64,000 nucleotides of DNA from Mesobacillus jeotgali. GTDB taxonomy: Bacteria > Bacillota > Bacilli > Bacillales > Cytobacillaceae. The notes beneath the pieces were generated by a model, which ran no database searches, was not told the DNA's origin, and saw only the letters and a program-made list of their open reading frames with translations. The stretch is taken from positions 124,001-188,000 of the forward strand of contig NZ_FVZC01000008.1 of assembly GCF_900166585.1 (NCBI RefSeq), given 5' to 3'. Position 1 is the stretch's first letter. Every line of letters begins with the position of its first letter. A program made the translations under genes and the position numbers. This document shows positions 25,302 to 34,650 of the stretch, piece by piece.

Positions 25302-28283
25302 ATGGTTGAAATCAACCTGAATCGCCGGCAATTCTTAAAGCTGTCAGGTGCCACTGCGGCAACACTGGCTATCGTCGAGCTGGGCTTCAATGAAAAAGAA
25401 GTCCATGCGAAAACAAAGGGACTCAAGATTGCCAAAGCTACTGTTACACCTACTATTTGTCCATACTGTGCTGTGGGCTGTGGAATTTTAGTCCATACAA
25501 AAAACAATGATGTGGTTTATACGGAAGGGGATCCGGATCATCCCATCAACGAAGGAAGTCTTTGCAGCAAAGGGACAACGATCAGACAATTATTCACCTC
25601 TGAAAAGCGCGTCCTGAAGCCTCGCTACAGAGCACCAGGAAGCGATAAATGGGAAGAGAAAGACTGGGGATGGATGCTTGATACCATTGCCAAGCGCGTG
25701 AAGGAAACACGGGACAAAACATTCGTCGAGAAATCGGGCGGCATGTTCGTAAACAAAACGGAAGCGATCGCCAGCCTTGGCGGCGCAGCACTTGATAACG
25801 AAGAAACTTATTTGCTCGCGAAAATGATGAGAGGGCTTGGTGTCACCTATCTAGAGCACCAGGCACGAATATGACATAGTTCAACGGTTGCCGGTCTGGC
25901 ACCTTCATATGGTCGTGGAGCAATGACTAACCACTGGAATGATCTGCAGCATACAGATTGTGCTTTAATTATTGGAGCCAACCCTGCGGAAAACCATCCA
26001 ATCAGTTTTAGATGGCTTCTAAAAGCCAGGGAAAACGGAGGGAAAATACTATCAGTCGACCCGCGTTTCACAAGAACGTCTTCACAGGCTGACACGTATG
26101 CTCCGCTGCGTTCTGGAACCGATATTCCTTTTATCGGCGGATTGATCAATTATGCAATTGAAAAAAATCTGTTCCACAAAGAGTATGTTGCTAAATATAC
26201 AAATGCCTCTTTCATTGTCAAGGAAGGCTTCAAATTTAAAGATGGCTTGTTCAGCGGATATGACGAAAAAACCCGTTCATACGACAAGGCGAGCTGGTCT
26301 TTTGAAACGAATGAAGATGGAACTCCGGTCAAGGATGAAACACTTCAGCATCCTCGAAGCGTGTTCCAGCTGATGAAAAAGCACTATTCCCGCTATGATG
26401 CGGACACTGTTACCACAGTCACAGGAACACCTAAAGAAGAGTATCTGAAGGTGGCTGAGGCTTTCTGTTCAACAGGAAAGCCTGGAAAATCGGGTACGAT
26501 CCTGTATGCGATGGGTACAACACAGCATACGGTCGGTACCCAGAACGTACGTGCATATGCGATGCTGCAGCTTCTGCTTGGAAACATCGGCTTGCCTGGC
26601 GGCGGAGTAAACGCACTTCGCGGAGAATCGAACGTACAGGGCTCCACCGACTTCGGGCTTTTGTTTGGGGACCTTCCTGGATATCTTGGAGCGCCAAAAG
26701 AGCTTCCTGAACACGCAACACTTAAGGCCTATCTCGAAAAAGAAACGCCTGCTGCAGGATATTGGAGCAACAAACCGAAATTCGTTGTCAGCCTTCTCAA
26801 GGCATGGTATGGCCCGAATGCCACTAAAGACAATGAGTTCTGCTATCAATACCTTCCAAAAGGAAACAAGAACTACTCCCATATCGCCCTATTCAATGCG
26901 ATGTATAAAGGGGAGCTGGATGGCGCATTCCTTTTCGGGACCAACCCTGTTGTCGGCGGACCGAATGCAGGCAAGGAAAAGGAAGCATTAAGCAACCTTG
27001 ACTGGCTAGTGGCAATCGACCTTTGGGAAACGGAAACTTCAGCTTTCTGGCAAAAAGAAGCGGGCAGCGACCCGTCAAAAATTAACACAGAAGTGTTCCT
27101 GCTTCCTGCTGCATCTTCATATGAAAAAGAAGGAACGGTTTCCAACAGCGGACGCTGGATGCAGTATCGCTGGAAGGCGATTGATCCTAAAGGTGAAGCT
27201 AAGGCAGATATGGAAATTATCCATATGCTGGTGCGAAGGATCAAAGGCTTGTACAAAAATGAAAGCTCGCCAGCTGCAAAAGCAATTAACTCATTGTACT
27301 GGAACTATGGCGAACATGATCATCCTGAATTCGATTTGGTAGCACGTGAAATCAATGGCTATTACACAAAGACAGGCAAACAGGTCGAGAACTTCGGCTC
27401 GCTTGCTGATGATGGGTCAACCTGCTCCGGAAACTGGATTTACTCTGGCTTCTATCCGGAAGAAGGCAATCTGTCCAAGCGCCGTGATAATAAGGATAAC
27501 GGCATGGGCAATTTCCTGAACTGGTCCTATGCATGGCCGATGAACCGCCGTATTCTCTACAACCGTGCTGCTGCAGATCCAGCCGGCAAGCCATGGAGCA
27601 AGGATAAGGCAGTCATCTGGTGGGATGCAGCTGCCAAAAAGTGGACTGGACATGATATACCAGACTTTAAAGCGGTCGTGGCTCCTGCTGATAAGGGCGG
27701 TACGAATCCATTCATCATGATGAAGGATGGCGTCGGCGGCATGTTTGCTCCAACGCTCAACGATGGCCCGTTCCCTGAGCATTATGAACCGTTTGAAAGC
27801 CCGGTGCCAAATGCATTCTCAAGCCAGGAAATGAACCCTACCATCAAGGTGTGGGATGGCGACTTCAACCTTAAAGGGACAAAGAAACAGTTCCCGATCG
27901 TAGCAACAACTTACCGTGTAAGTGAACACTGGCAGTCAGGATCTATGACAAGGAACCAGCAATGGCTGTCAGAATTGATGGGCCATATGTACATTGAAAT
28001 GAGTGAAGAACTCGCGAAGGAAAAAGGCATCAAGAACAAGGACCAGGTGATTGTCACCTCTGCTCGCGGAGAAGTGAAAGCCTATGCGATGGTGACGAAA
28101 CGCTTCAAGCCGCATATGGTTAACGGCAAGAAAGTCCATCAGATCGGCATGCCCTGGCACTTTGGATATAAAGGATATGCAACAGGGGACACAGCAAACC
28201 GCTTAACACCTCATATCGGGGACGCAAACACAATGATTCCTGAATATAAGGCATTCCTCTGCAACGTAAGGAGGGCTGACTAA
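25302..28283 (+). CDS. fdnG: Formate dehydrogenase (FDH-N/O type) catalytic subunit, selenoprotein read through UGA
   Basis: Molybdopterin enzyme that oxidises formate outside the membrane, 993 residues when the UGA at 25872-25874 is read as selenocysteine 191. The frame continues unbroken through it: …EHQARI-Sec-HSSTVAGLAPSYGRGAMTNHW, which aligns with NQARV-Sec-HGPTVASLAPTFGRGAMTNHW of E. coli FdnG. A SECIS hairpin follows at 25886-25903. A Tat signal (NRRQFLKLSG) is at residues 7-16, and the [4Fe-4S] motif CPYCAVGC…CSKG follows from residue 53. Without recoding the product stops at 190 residues. The FDH beta and gamma genes follow, so this is the membrane-bound respiratory enzyme. No Sec-insertion gene lies in this window. 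Confidence 0.93.
25872..25911 (+). promoter_or_regulatory. UGA selenocysteine codon and bacterial SECIS element
   Basis: Eleven bases after the UGA comes GGTTGCCGGTCTGGCACC (25886-25903): GG/CC pair, bulged U, UGCC/GGCA stem and GGUCU loop. These are the features SelB reads in E. coli fdhF, at the same distance. A lower stem CATA (25875-25878) / TATG (25908-25911) can also form. Confidence 0.9.
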
Positions 28284-29116
28284 TGGCAACGGCTGAATAT
28301 GTAAAATTTGTTGACGTGACCAAATGTGACGGCTGCCGCGCCTGCATGGTCGCCTGCAAAAACTGGAACGACCTTCCGGCTGAACCGGAAGCCTTCCAGG
28401 GCAGCGTCCAATCACATGCGAATGTAACAGCGAACACTTGGAACGTGCTGTCATTCATCGAACATGAAAATGGAAAAGGCAATCTAGAATATCTTTTCCG
28501 TCATTCATCCTGTTTCCATTGCTCTGAAGCTGCCTGCGTAAAGGTCTGCCCAGAGGATGCCATGCACTACACAGAATTTGGCACAGTCGATGTGAACACG
28601 GATAAATGCGTAGGCTGCGGTTACTGCGTGCAGAACTGCCCATTCGATGTGGTCCAGCTGGCAACATACAAAGACAAAAACGGCAAGGAATACAAGAAGG
28701 CCCAGAAATGCACAATGTGCGTCGACCGTCTTGAGGAAGGCATGCAGCCTGCTTGTGTCACTACCTGCCATACAGACGCAATGGAGTTCGGCACAAAAGA
28801 TGAAATGCTCAAGAAAGCTGAAAAGCGCCTGAGCGAAATCAAGGAAAGATTCCCTAACGCCATGATCTACAACCCAGAAGGAGTCGGCGGTACTCATACC
28901 ATTTACGTCCTTGCTGAAAAGCCTTCTGTATATGGATTGCCAGAAAAGCCTAAGGTTCCGACATCAGCGGTAGTCTGGAAGGATTACGCACAGCCAATCG
29001 GAAAAATGATGCTTGGTGCTACAAGCATGGCGCTTGTAGGCGCATTCGTCAGCAATAAGCTGTTCAATAAAGAAGGAAAAGGCCATGAAGAGGATGGAGG
29101 TGGCAGCCATGAGTAA
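28283..29116 (+). CDS. fdnH: Formate dehydrogenase iron-sulfur (beta) subunit
   Basis: A 277-residue four-cluster ferredoxin-like subunit. Cys motifs: CDGCRACMVAC near residue 15, CFHCSEAACVKVCP, CVGCGYCVQNCP and CTMC…C. A C-terminal membrane helix (MMLGATSMALVGAFVS) anchors it, as in E. coli FdnH. It carries electrons from the selenium/molybdenum site to the cytochrome b subunit. The ATG overlaps the stop region of the catalytic gene, and its end overlaps the gamma gene by eight bases. Confidence 0.93.
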   Translation: MATAEYVKFVDVTKCDGCRACMVACKNWNDLPAEPEAFQGSVQSHANVTANTWNVLSFIEHENGKGNLEYLFRHSSCFHCSEAACVKVCPEDAMHYTEFGTVDVNTDKCVGCGYCVQNCPFDVVQLATYKDKNGKEYKKAQKCTMCVDRLEEGMQPACVTTCHTDAMEFGTKDEMLKKAEKRLSEIKERFPNAMIYNPEGVGGTHTIYVLAEKPSVYGLPEKPKVPTSAVVWKDYAQPIGKMMLGATSMALVGAFVSNKLFNKEGKGHEEDGGGSHE

Positions 29117-29816
29117 AACACAATACTCAGGTGTGAAGGTAAAGCGGTTTTCAAAAGGCTTTGTAATTGCACATGCTGTGAACGCCATTTCATTTTTCGC
29201 CCTTTATATCACGGCTTTGCCAATGTACACAGAATGGTTCGACTGGCTATATCCAGTATTGGGCGGTCCAGAAGGAGCAAGATTGCTGCACAGGATCTTT
29301 GCGATTGCGTTCGTGACGCCTACTTTTATCTGGCTGATCATGGATCCAAAGGGATTCCTGCGCTGGGGTAAAGAACTTGTTACCTGGAAAAAGAGAGATT
29401 TGCAGTTTTTCACAGAGTTCGTTAAAGAACTGTTCGGCTTCAAGTTCAAGCATGTAAAACAGACATTCTTCAATGCTGGTGAAAAAATCAACTCGATCAT
29501 CCAGATTTTCACGGCCATCCTGATCATTGGATCCGGCTTCCCGATGTGGTTTCCAGACTTGTTCCCGAAAGCTATGGTCCAATGGGCATATGTGGCTCAT
29601 AACGTAGGCTTCGGTCTGGCAATTGCAGTCGTAGTCGGCCATATCTATCTGAGTGTCATCCACAAAAATTCACGTCCGGGCTATACGGGCGTGATCACAG
29701 GTGAGGTTCCGGCAGAGTGGGCACAGGACCACTACACAGAGTGGTATGAAGAAGAGGTCAAGAAAGGCAACTTCCCTGATCTTGATAAAGGCAAGAACAA
29801 GAAAAAAGGCGCGTAA
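29109..29816 (+). CDS. fdnI: Formate dehydrogenase cytochrome b (gamma) subunit
   Basis: A 235-residue membrane protein with four helices and haem-ligand candidates in AHAVNAISFF, LLHRIFAIAF and AHNVGFGLAIAVVVGHIYLSV, as in FdnI/FdoI. It anchors the enzyme and reduces menaquinone. The ORF opens at 29085, but GGAGG lies eight bases before the ATG at 29109. The C-terminus is a Lys/Glu-rich cytoplasmic tail. Confidence 0.92.
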   Translation: MSKTQYSGVKVKRFSKGFVIAHAVNAISFFALYITALPMYTEWFDWLYPVLGGPEGARLLHRIFAIAFVTPTFIWLIMDPKGFLRWGKELVTWKKRDLQFFTEFVKELFGFKFKHVKQTFFNAGEKINSIIQIFTAILIIGSGFPMWFPDLFPKAMVQWAYVAHNVGFGLAIAVVVGHIYLSVIHKNSRPGYTGVITGEVPAEWAQDHYTEWYEEEVKKGNFPDLDKGKNKKKGA

Positions 29817-29826
29817 ATCTTCAGGT

Positions 29827-29869
29827 AAAGGGAATGGAGGCCCAAAAGGGTTCCATTCCCTTCAAAATT
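29827..29869 (+). terminator. Hairpin after the formate dehydrogenase gamma gene
   Basis: AAGGGAATGGA / TTCCATTCCCTT stem followed by CAAAATTT. The T run is weak, so partial termination before fdhE is likely. Confidence 0.55.
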
Positions 29870-29901
29870 TAGAATAATAGAATGAAAGGGAGGCTTCTTC
29901 A

Positions 29902-30711
29902 ATGAAAAAGTCCGTTGTCTCAAAAGAGTACCAGAAACTGCAGAAGGATATCCTCCGTCTGCAGGAAGAATGGAAGACCTCACTTGATCCTGGCCGTATC
30001 CAGCCAAAGCTTGATAAAGCGGCAATGGAGGCAGGGGTGCCAGTCACAGCGTTAACGGCTATTGACTTTGATATTACCCTATTCTTACAGTGGATAGAGG
30101 ATATAGGCCAGCTTTTAGCGAATTATCAACCAGAACTGGAAAGTTCGATGGAATCTATCAAAAAATTATTAGACGAACCTATGGCTATAAAATGGATCGA
30201 TGAGGCATTTGCTTTCAATCATGTTTATTTTGCGAGTTTCGCCAATGAACACGGAGTGGACGCATGGATTCCTCAATTTATTGCCGAAACGGTTTTGCGC
30301 CCTTATTTACAAGTGACAGCGGAGAAAGTCCAGAATGAGATTCAGTATGCCGTTCATGGTGCCGGCTGCCCAGTTTGCGGTGAACCGGTACGCCTCGCAC
30401 AGCTTGAAGATGGAGGCAAAAAGGTTCTGCATTGCCCGCGCTGCATGGCCCACTGGCATGATAAACGCATTACGTGCTCGCATTGTGGCAATGAGGATCA
30501 TGAAACAGTCCAGTTCCTGACCATCGAGGGCGAATCTGCTGCACAAATCCAAATTTGTGAGGAATGCAAAGGATATACGAAAGTCATTGATACAAGACAA
30601 TATATTGTGAAGCCTACACCGGCAATGCTAGACTTGAATACAATCCACCTGGACTTTGTTGCACAGGAAAATGGCTACAAAGCCACAGGAGAAACGAAAC
30701 AGACAAATTAG
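29902..30711 (+). CDS. fdhE: FdhE, formate dehydrogenase maturation protein
   Basis: A 269-residue cytoplasmic protein with an N-terminal helical domain and a C-terminal metal-binding domain holding four CxxC pairs (CPVCGEP, CPRCMAHW, CSHCGNED, CEECKG). FdhE proteins bind newly made respiratory formate dehydrogenase before Tat export and help its maturation. The Tat signal of the catalytic subunit fits this. GGGAGG lies eight bases before the ATG. Confidence 0.92.
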   Translation: MKKSVVSKEYQKLQKDILRLQEEWKTSLDPGRIQPKLDKAAMEAGVPVTALTAIDFDITLFLQWIEDIGQLLANYQPELESSMESIKKLLDEPMAIKWIDEAFAFNHVYFASFANEHGVDAWIPQFIAETVLRPYLQVTAEKVQNEIQYAVHGAGCPVCGEPVRLAQLEDGGKKVLHCPRCMAHWHDKRITCSHCGNEDHETVQFLTIEGESAAQIQICEECKGYTKVIDTRQYIVKPTPAMLDLNTIHLDFVAQENGYKATGETKQTN

Positions 30712-30741
30712 AATGGCCTTTCGAACCATTCAATGAATTTC

Positions 30742-30760
30742 GCTCTTGTATGGCAAGAGC
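30742..30760. other. Short perfect hairpin between fdhE and mobA
   Basis: GCTCTTG-TATGG-CAAGAGC, without a T run. It may be an RNA processing or weak attenuation hairpin. Confidence 0.45.
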
Positions 30761-30826
30761 AGCGCGGAAATAGCTCGAGAAAATTTAATACTAGCCAAAA
30801 CAGCTTAAAAAAGAAGGTGCTGTAGG

Positions 30827-31426
30827 ATGAAAGCCGGAGCGATAATTTTATCAGGCGGCAAATCTAGCAGGATGGGAACGAATAAGGCTCTCCTGAAATT
30901 TCACGAAAAAACGAATATTGAGAGAATTAAGGATGAGTTACAGCACGTATTTGATGATATAATTCTAGTAACGAATGATCCTGAAACCTATCAGTTTTTA
31001 AATATAAAAAGTGTGGCCGACCAGTTTCCGGGTTCCGGTCCTCTGGCAGGAATCCATGCGGGTCTTGAGGCCTCAGATTACGAAGAGAATTTCATCGTGG
31101 CCTGTGATATGCCATTTGTGTCCGCGGAGCTTGCCGTGAACCTTGTAAAAGCGCTCAAGCATCATGATGCTGTAGTACCCGTCAGTGATGGCAGAAAGCA
31201 TCCGCTTTTTGCAGCGTATCAAAAACGGGTCGCAGGCGAAGCTGAGAAGTGTATCGAGGACGGAACACTAAGGATCAAGCAGATGCTTGAAAAATTGGAT
31301 GTCAGATACCTTGATGAGTCAGACTTGCAGCTTTATTGCGGAGGAAGCCTTGAACGTGTCTTTTTCAATATGAATCATCCAGAAGAATATGAAAGTGCAA
31401 AGAAATGGGCAGAATCCGGGGAGTAG
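30827..31426 (+). CDS. mobA: Molybdenum cofactor guanylyltransferase MobA
   Basis: A 199-residue nucleotidyltransferase with the N-terminal GTP-binding loop LSGGKSSRMGTNKALL and metal site CDMPF. It adds GMP to molybdopterin to give the guanine dinucleotide form that formate dehydrogenase requires. GAAGGTG lies upstream of the ATG. The next gene, moeA, starts 31 bases after its stop. Confidence 0.94.
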   Translation: MKAGAIILSGGKSSRMGTNKALLKFHEKTNIERIKDELQHVFDDIILVTNDPETYQFLNIKSVADQFPGSGPLAGIHAGLEASDYEENFIVACDMPFVSAELAVNLVKALKHHDAVVPVSDGRKHPLFAAYQKRVAGEAEKCIEDGTLRIKQMLEKLDVRYLDESDLQLYCGGSLERVFFNMNHPEEYESAKKWAESGE

Positions 31427-31457
31427 TTTTCAGGTGCGAGAAAGGAAGTTAGGCAGC

Positions 31458-32690
31458 ATGCAATTTTTCAAAGTGAAAACGGTTGAAGAGACCTTTGCGT
31501 TAATTGATGAGAAAATCAGCAAAATCAAAGAAACCGAAGTTCGCGTGCTCGATGAGGCACTTCATTATATCCTTGCCGAGGATATCAAGGCGGAAGAAAA
31601 TGTTCCCGGCTTTGACCGGTCGACTGTCGATGGCTATGCTGTCATCGCTAGGGATACATATGGTTCCTCTGAATCGATGCCGGGATTTTTGAATGTCGCC
31701 GGAGAGGTCCACATGGGAGAAGAAGCCTTAAGAGCGGTCAGCAGGGGAGAGGCAATTTATGTCCCGACGGGCGGAATGCTTCCTCCGGGCAGTGACAGCG
31801 TGCTGATGATTGAGCATTGCGAGGAAATCGGCGGGCTTTTGAATACGTACAAGCAAATCGCCCCGGGAGAGAATGTCATTCGTTCAGGCGAAGACATCCG
31901 TGCAGGCGAGGTGCTTTTAACTCAAGGGACGAAATTGCGGCCGCAGGAGCTCGGAGCCCTGGCGGCACTGGGTATTTCCAAGGTGAAAGTCTACCGCAAA
32001 CTGAAAGCTGCCTACCTATCTTCAGGGGACGAAATCGTTCCTTATGAAACGAAAATACTTGAAACCGGACAAATTCGTGACATCAACTACCTGACAGTCA
32101 AGGGCCTTGCCAATGAATGGGATATCGAGGTCATATATGGCGGCATCACCCGCGATGACTATCAGGAATTCGCCAGTAAGGCACGTGAATTATATGAGCA
32201 GGCCGACTGCCTAATTTTATCAGGCGGAAGCTCGGTCGGAACGAAGGACTATACAACCGAGGTCATCCAGTCCCTTGGAGATCCGGGCGTATTTGTCCAT
32301 GGTATATCTATCAAGCCAGGCAAGCCGACGATTCTGGCAGTGGCCGATGGAAAACCGGTCATTGGGCTGCCTGGCCATCCGGCCTCCGCCATGATTATCT
32401 TCAAGCTTTTTGGCGAACATGTCTTCAGGAAGCTGAAGGGTGAAAAATACGAACAAAAACCTGAGCGGATTTTCGCCCGCATTGTAAAAAATATCGCATC
32501 CTCACCAGGAAGATCCGATTATATTCGGGTCAGGCTGGAGAAAAAGGATGGAGAATGGTGGGCCGAACCGATCATCGGCAAATCCGGCCTTATTACAACA
32601 TTGGTTAAAAGTGATGGAATCGTCGAGATTGTTTCCGAAAAAGAGGGGATTTCTCAAGGCGAATATGTTCCAGTGATCTTGACGAGATAG
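31458..32690 (+). CDS. moeA: Molybdopterin molybdenumtransferase MoeA
   Basis: A 410-residue enzyme that inserts molybdate into adenylated molybdopterin. Typical MoeA blocks are present: PGFDRSTVDGYAV, PTGGMLPPGSD, GEDIRAGEVLLTQGTKL, LSGGSSVGTKDYT and GLPGHPASA. The ORF is open to 31389 within mobA, but AAGGAAG is placed for the ATG at 31458. A second MoeA-like gene follows after 13 bases. Confidence 0.94.
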   Translation: MQFFKVKTVEETFALIDEKISKIKETEVRVLDEALHYILAEDIKAEENVPGFDRSTVDGYAVIARDTYGSSESMPGFLNVAGEVHMGEEALRAVSRGEAIYVPTGGMLPPGSDSVLMIEHCEEIGGLLNTYKQIAPGENVIRSGEDIRAGEVLLTQGTKLRPQELGALAALGISKVKVYRKLKAAYLSSGDEIVPYETKILETGQIRDINYLTVKGLANEWDIEVIYGGITRDDYQEFASKARELYEQADCLILSGGSSVGTKDYTTEVIQSLGDPGVFVHGISIKPGKPTILAVADGKPVIGLPGHPASAMIIFKLFGEHVFRKLKGEKYEQKPERIFARIVKNIASSPGRSDYIRVRLEKKDGEWWAEPIIGKSGLITTLVKSDGIVEIVSEKEGISQGEYVPVILTR

Positions 32691-32703
32691 GGGGAGCCGC
32701 ATC

Positions 32704-34623
32704 ATGGATCAAATACGTTACAACCGAAAGATTTATCTTGAAGACAAGCCGCGCGCAGAAGCCAGGGATGAAGCATTGGCTGCGTTTGACCTGCCTCAGG
32801 AAAAAGAGTGGATCCCGGCTGCCGCTGCCCTTGGACGAATTACTGCTGAACCTGTTTTCGCCAATGTGTCCATGCCCTTTTACCATGCATCCGCGATGGA
32901 CGGGATTGCCGTCAATGCCGAGGATACGTATGAAGCACATGAGCAGCGCCCGCTCCATTTGAAAAAGGGCGAGCAGTTCAAATATGTCGATACCGGGAAT
33001 GCCATCCCTCCGGAATTCAATGCGGTGATTATGGTTGAAAATATTCATGTCATTGACGATGAGACAATTGAAATCATCGAACCGGCAACGCCATGGCAGC
33101 ATATCCGCCCGATCGGCGAGGATATCGTCCAGGAGGAAATGCTGTTCACCCAGGGCCATCAACTGCGTCCTGCCGACCTCGGGGCCCTCCTTGCGGCCCA
33201 GGTTACAGAAGTATGCGTCGTCAAGAAGCCGCTCGTGACCATTATTCCAACAGGTAATGAGCTTGTCAGTGCAGGCTCTTCGTTGTCATCAGGCAGGATC
33301 ATTGAATTCAATGGCACTGTTTTCAGCGCTTACGTAGAAGATTGGGGCGGAAAGCCTTATTTGCACCCTATCGTGAAGGATGAGCCCGAGAAAATCAGAG
33401 AAGCGTTGTTAGAGGCGGTCGAAACATCGGATGTTGTCGTCATTAATGCGGGGTCATCAGCTGGTTCAAAAGACTATACAGTACACATACTTGAGGAGCT
33501 TGGCACTGTTTTTACCCATGGAGTCGCAACAAGGCCGGGTAAGCCAGTCATCCTTGGAAAAATTAAAGATAAAGTGGTCGTAGGTGTGCCAGGTTATCCA
33601 GTCTCAGCATATATGGCGCTTGAGTGGTTCGTACGGCCGCTCATTTGCAAGTATTTAGGCATAGCTGAACCCCAAAGACAGAAACTTCAGGTGAAGCTAG
33701 GCCGCAGGATCGTCTCCACAATGGGGGCGGAGGACTTTGTCCGAATGAATATCGGCTATGTGGATGGACAATTTGTCGCCAATCCGCTGACGCGCGCGGC
33801 GGGAGTCACTATGTCACTGGTGCGCGCTGACGGTTTGCTTGTAGTGCCGCCGGAAGAACTGGGATACGAACAGGGAGATACAGTCGAAGTGGAGCTTTAC
33901 AAATCCGTAGAAGAGATCAAGAACGCAATCGTCTTCAGCGGAAGCCATGATTTGACGATTGACCTGCTATCCTCTCAGCTAAAAAAACAGCGGACCGACA
34001 TGAAAATTGTTTCTTCCCATGTTGGCAGCATGGCCGGTTTGATGGCAATCAGAAAAGGGGAAGCCCATGTAGCGGGCATTCATTTGCTTGACCCGGAGAC
34101 AAAGGAATATAATGTTACCTACGTAAGAAAATTTCTAGCCGGTCAAGACGCAGTCCTATATCCTTTCTTAAAAAGAACACAGGGCTGGATGCTTCCAAAA
34201 GGCAATCCGCTCGGAATTGAAAATGTCGGTGATATCGCTGTGAAAGGTGCAGATTATGCCAACAGGCAAAAAGGCGCCGGTACACGGATCCTGTTTGACT
34301 TATTGTTAAAAGAAGCAGGTTTGTCAGCAGACGATGTGAACGGATATGACCGTGAAATGTTCTCCCACCTGAGCGTCGCTGCTGAAGTGAAGGGGAACAA
34401 CAACGCAGCCGGGCTTGGCATCTTCCCGGCTGCAAGGGCGATGGGCCTCGACTTCATCCCAGTCGCAGACGAAAGCTATGATTTGTTGATGACAAAAGCA
34501 TTCTTCGAAAGCGAAAAGGGTATATGGTTAAGGTCAGTGATCCAATCACAAGCCTTCAAAGCCGAAGTCGCCAAAATCGGCGGCTACGCAGTCGTCGAGA
34601 ATCCGGAACCGGTTCACTTTTAA
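32704..34623 (+). CDS. MoeA-like protein fused to a periplasmic-binding-like (COG1910) domain
   Basis: A 639-residue two-domain protein. Residues about 1-405 are a MoeA homologue (MPFYHASAMDGIAV, GNAIPPEFNAV, INAGSSAGSKDYT, GVPGYPVSAYMALEWF). Residues about 415-639 are a substrate-binding-like domain of the molybdate-binding COG1910 type (IVFSGSHDLTIDLL, GSMAGLMAI, KGNPLGIENVGD, RQKGAGTRILFDLLL). There is no signal peptide, so the binding domain is cytoplasmic and could deliver or sense molybdate for the MoeA half. The fusion type is common near anaerobic molybdoenzyme genes. A GGGGGAG site lies before the ATG. Confidence 0.92.
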   Translation: MDQIRYNRKIYLEDKPRAEARDEALAAFDLPQEKEWIPAAAALGRITAEPVFANVSMPFYHASAMDGIAVNAEDTYEAHEQRPLHLKKGEQFKYVDTGNAIPPEFNAVIMVENIHVIDDETIEIIEPATPWQHIRPIGEDIVQEEMLFTQGHQLRPADLGALLAAQVTEVCVVKKPLVTIIPTGNELVSAGSSLSSGRIIEFNGTVFSAYVEDWGGKPYLHPIVKDEPEKIREALLEAVETSDVVVINAGSSAGSKDYTVHILEELGTVFTHGVATRPGKPVILGKIKDKVVVGVPGYPVSAYMALEWFVRPLICKYLGIAEPQRQKLQVKLGRRIVSTMGAEDFVRMNIGYVDGQFVANPLTRAAGVTMSLVRADGLLVVPPEELGYEQGDTVEVELYKSVEEIKNAIVFSGSHDLTIDLLSSQLKKQRTDMKIVSSHVGSMAGLMAIRKGEAHVAGIHLLDPETKEYNVTYVRKFLAGQDAVLYPFLKRTQGWMLPKGNPLGIENVGDIAVKGADYANRQKGAGTRILFDLLLKEAGLSADDVNGYDREMFSHLSVAAEVKGNNNAAGLGIFPAARAMGLDFIPVADESYDLLMTKAFFESEKGIWLRSVIQSQAFKAEVAKIGGYAVVENPEPVHF

Positions 34624-34650
34624 TATAGCAAGGGTCTGGAGATTAAGCTT

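Noticed and set aside
25923..28283. Separate gene for the C-terminal part of formate dehydrogenase, or a nonsense-mutated pseudogene
   Set aside because: The frame continues through UGA with conserved residues on both sides and a SECIS hairpin directly after it.
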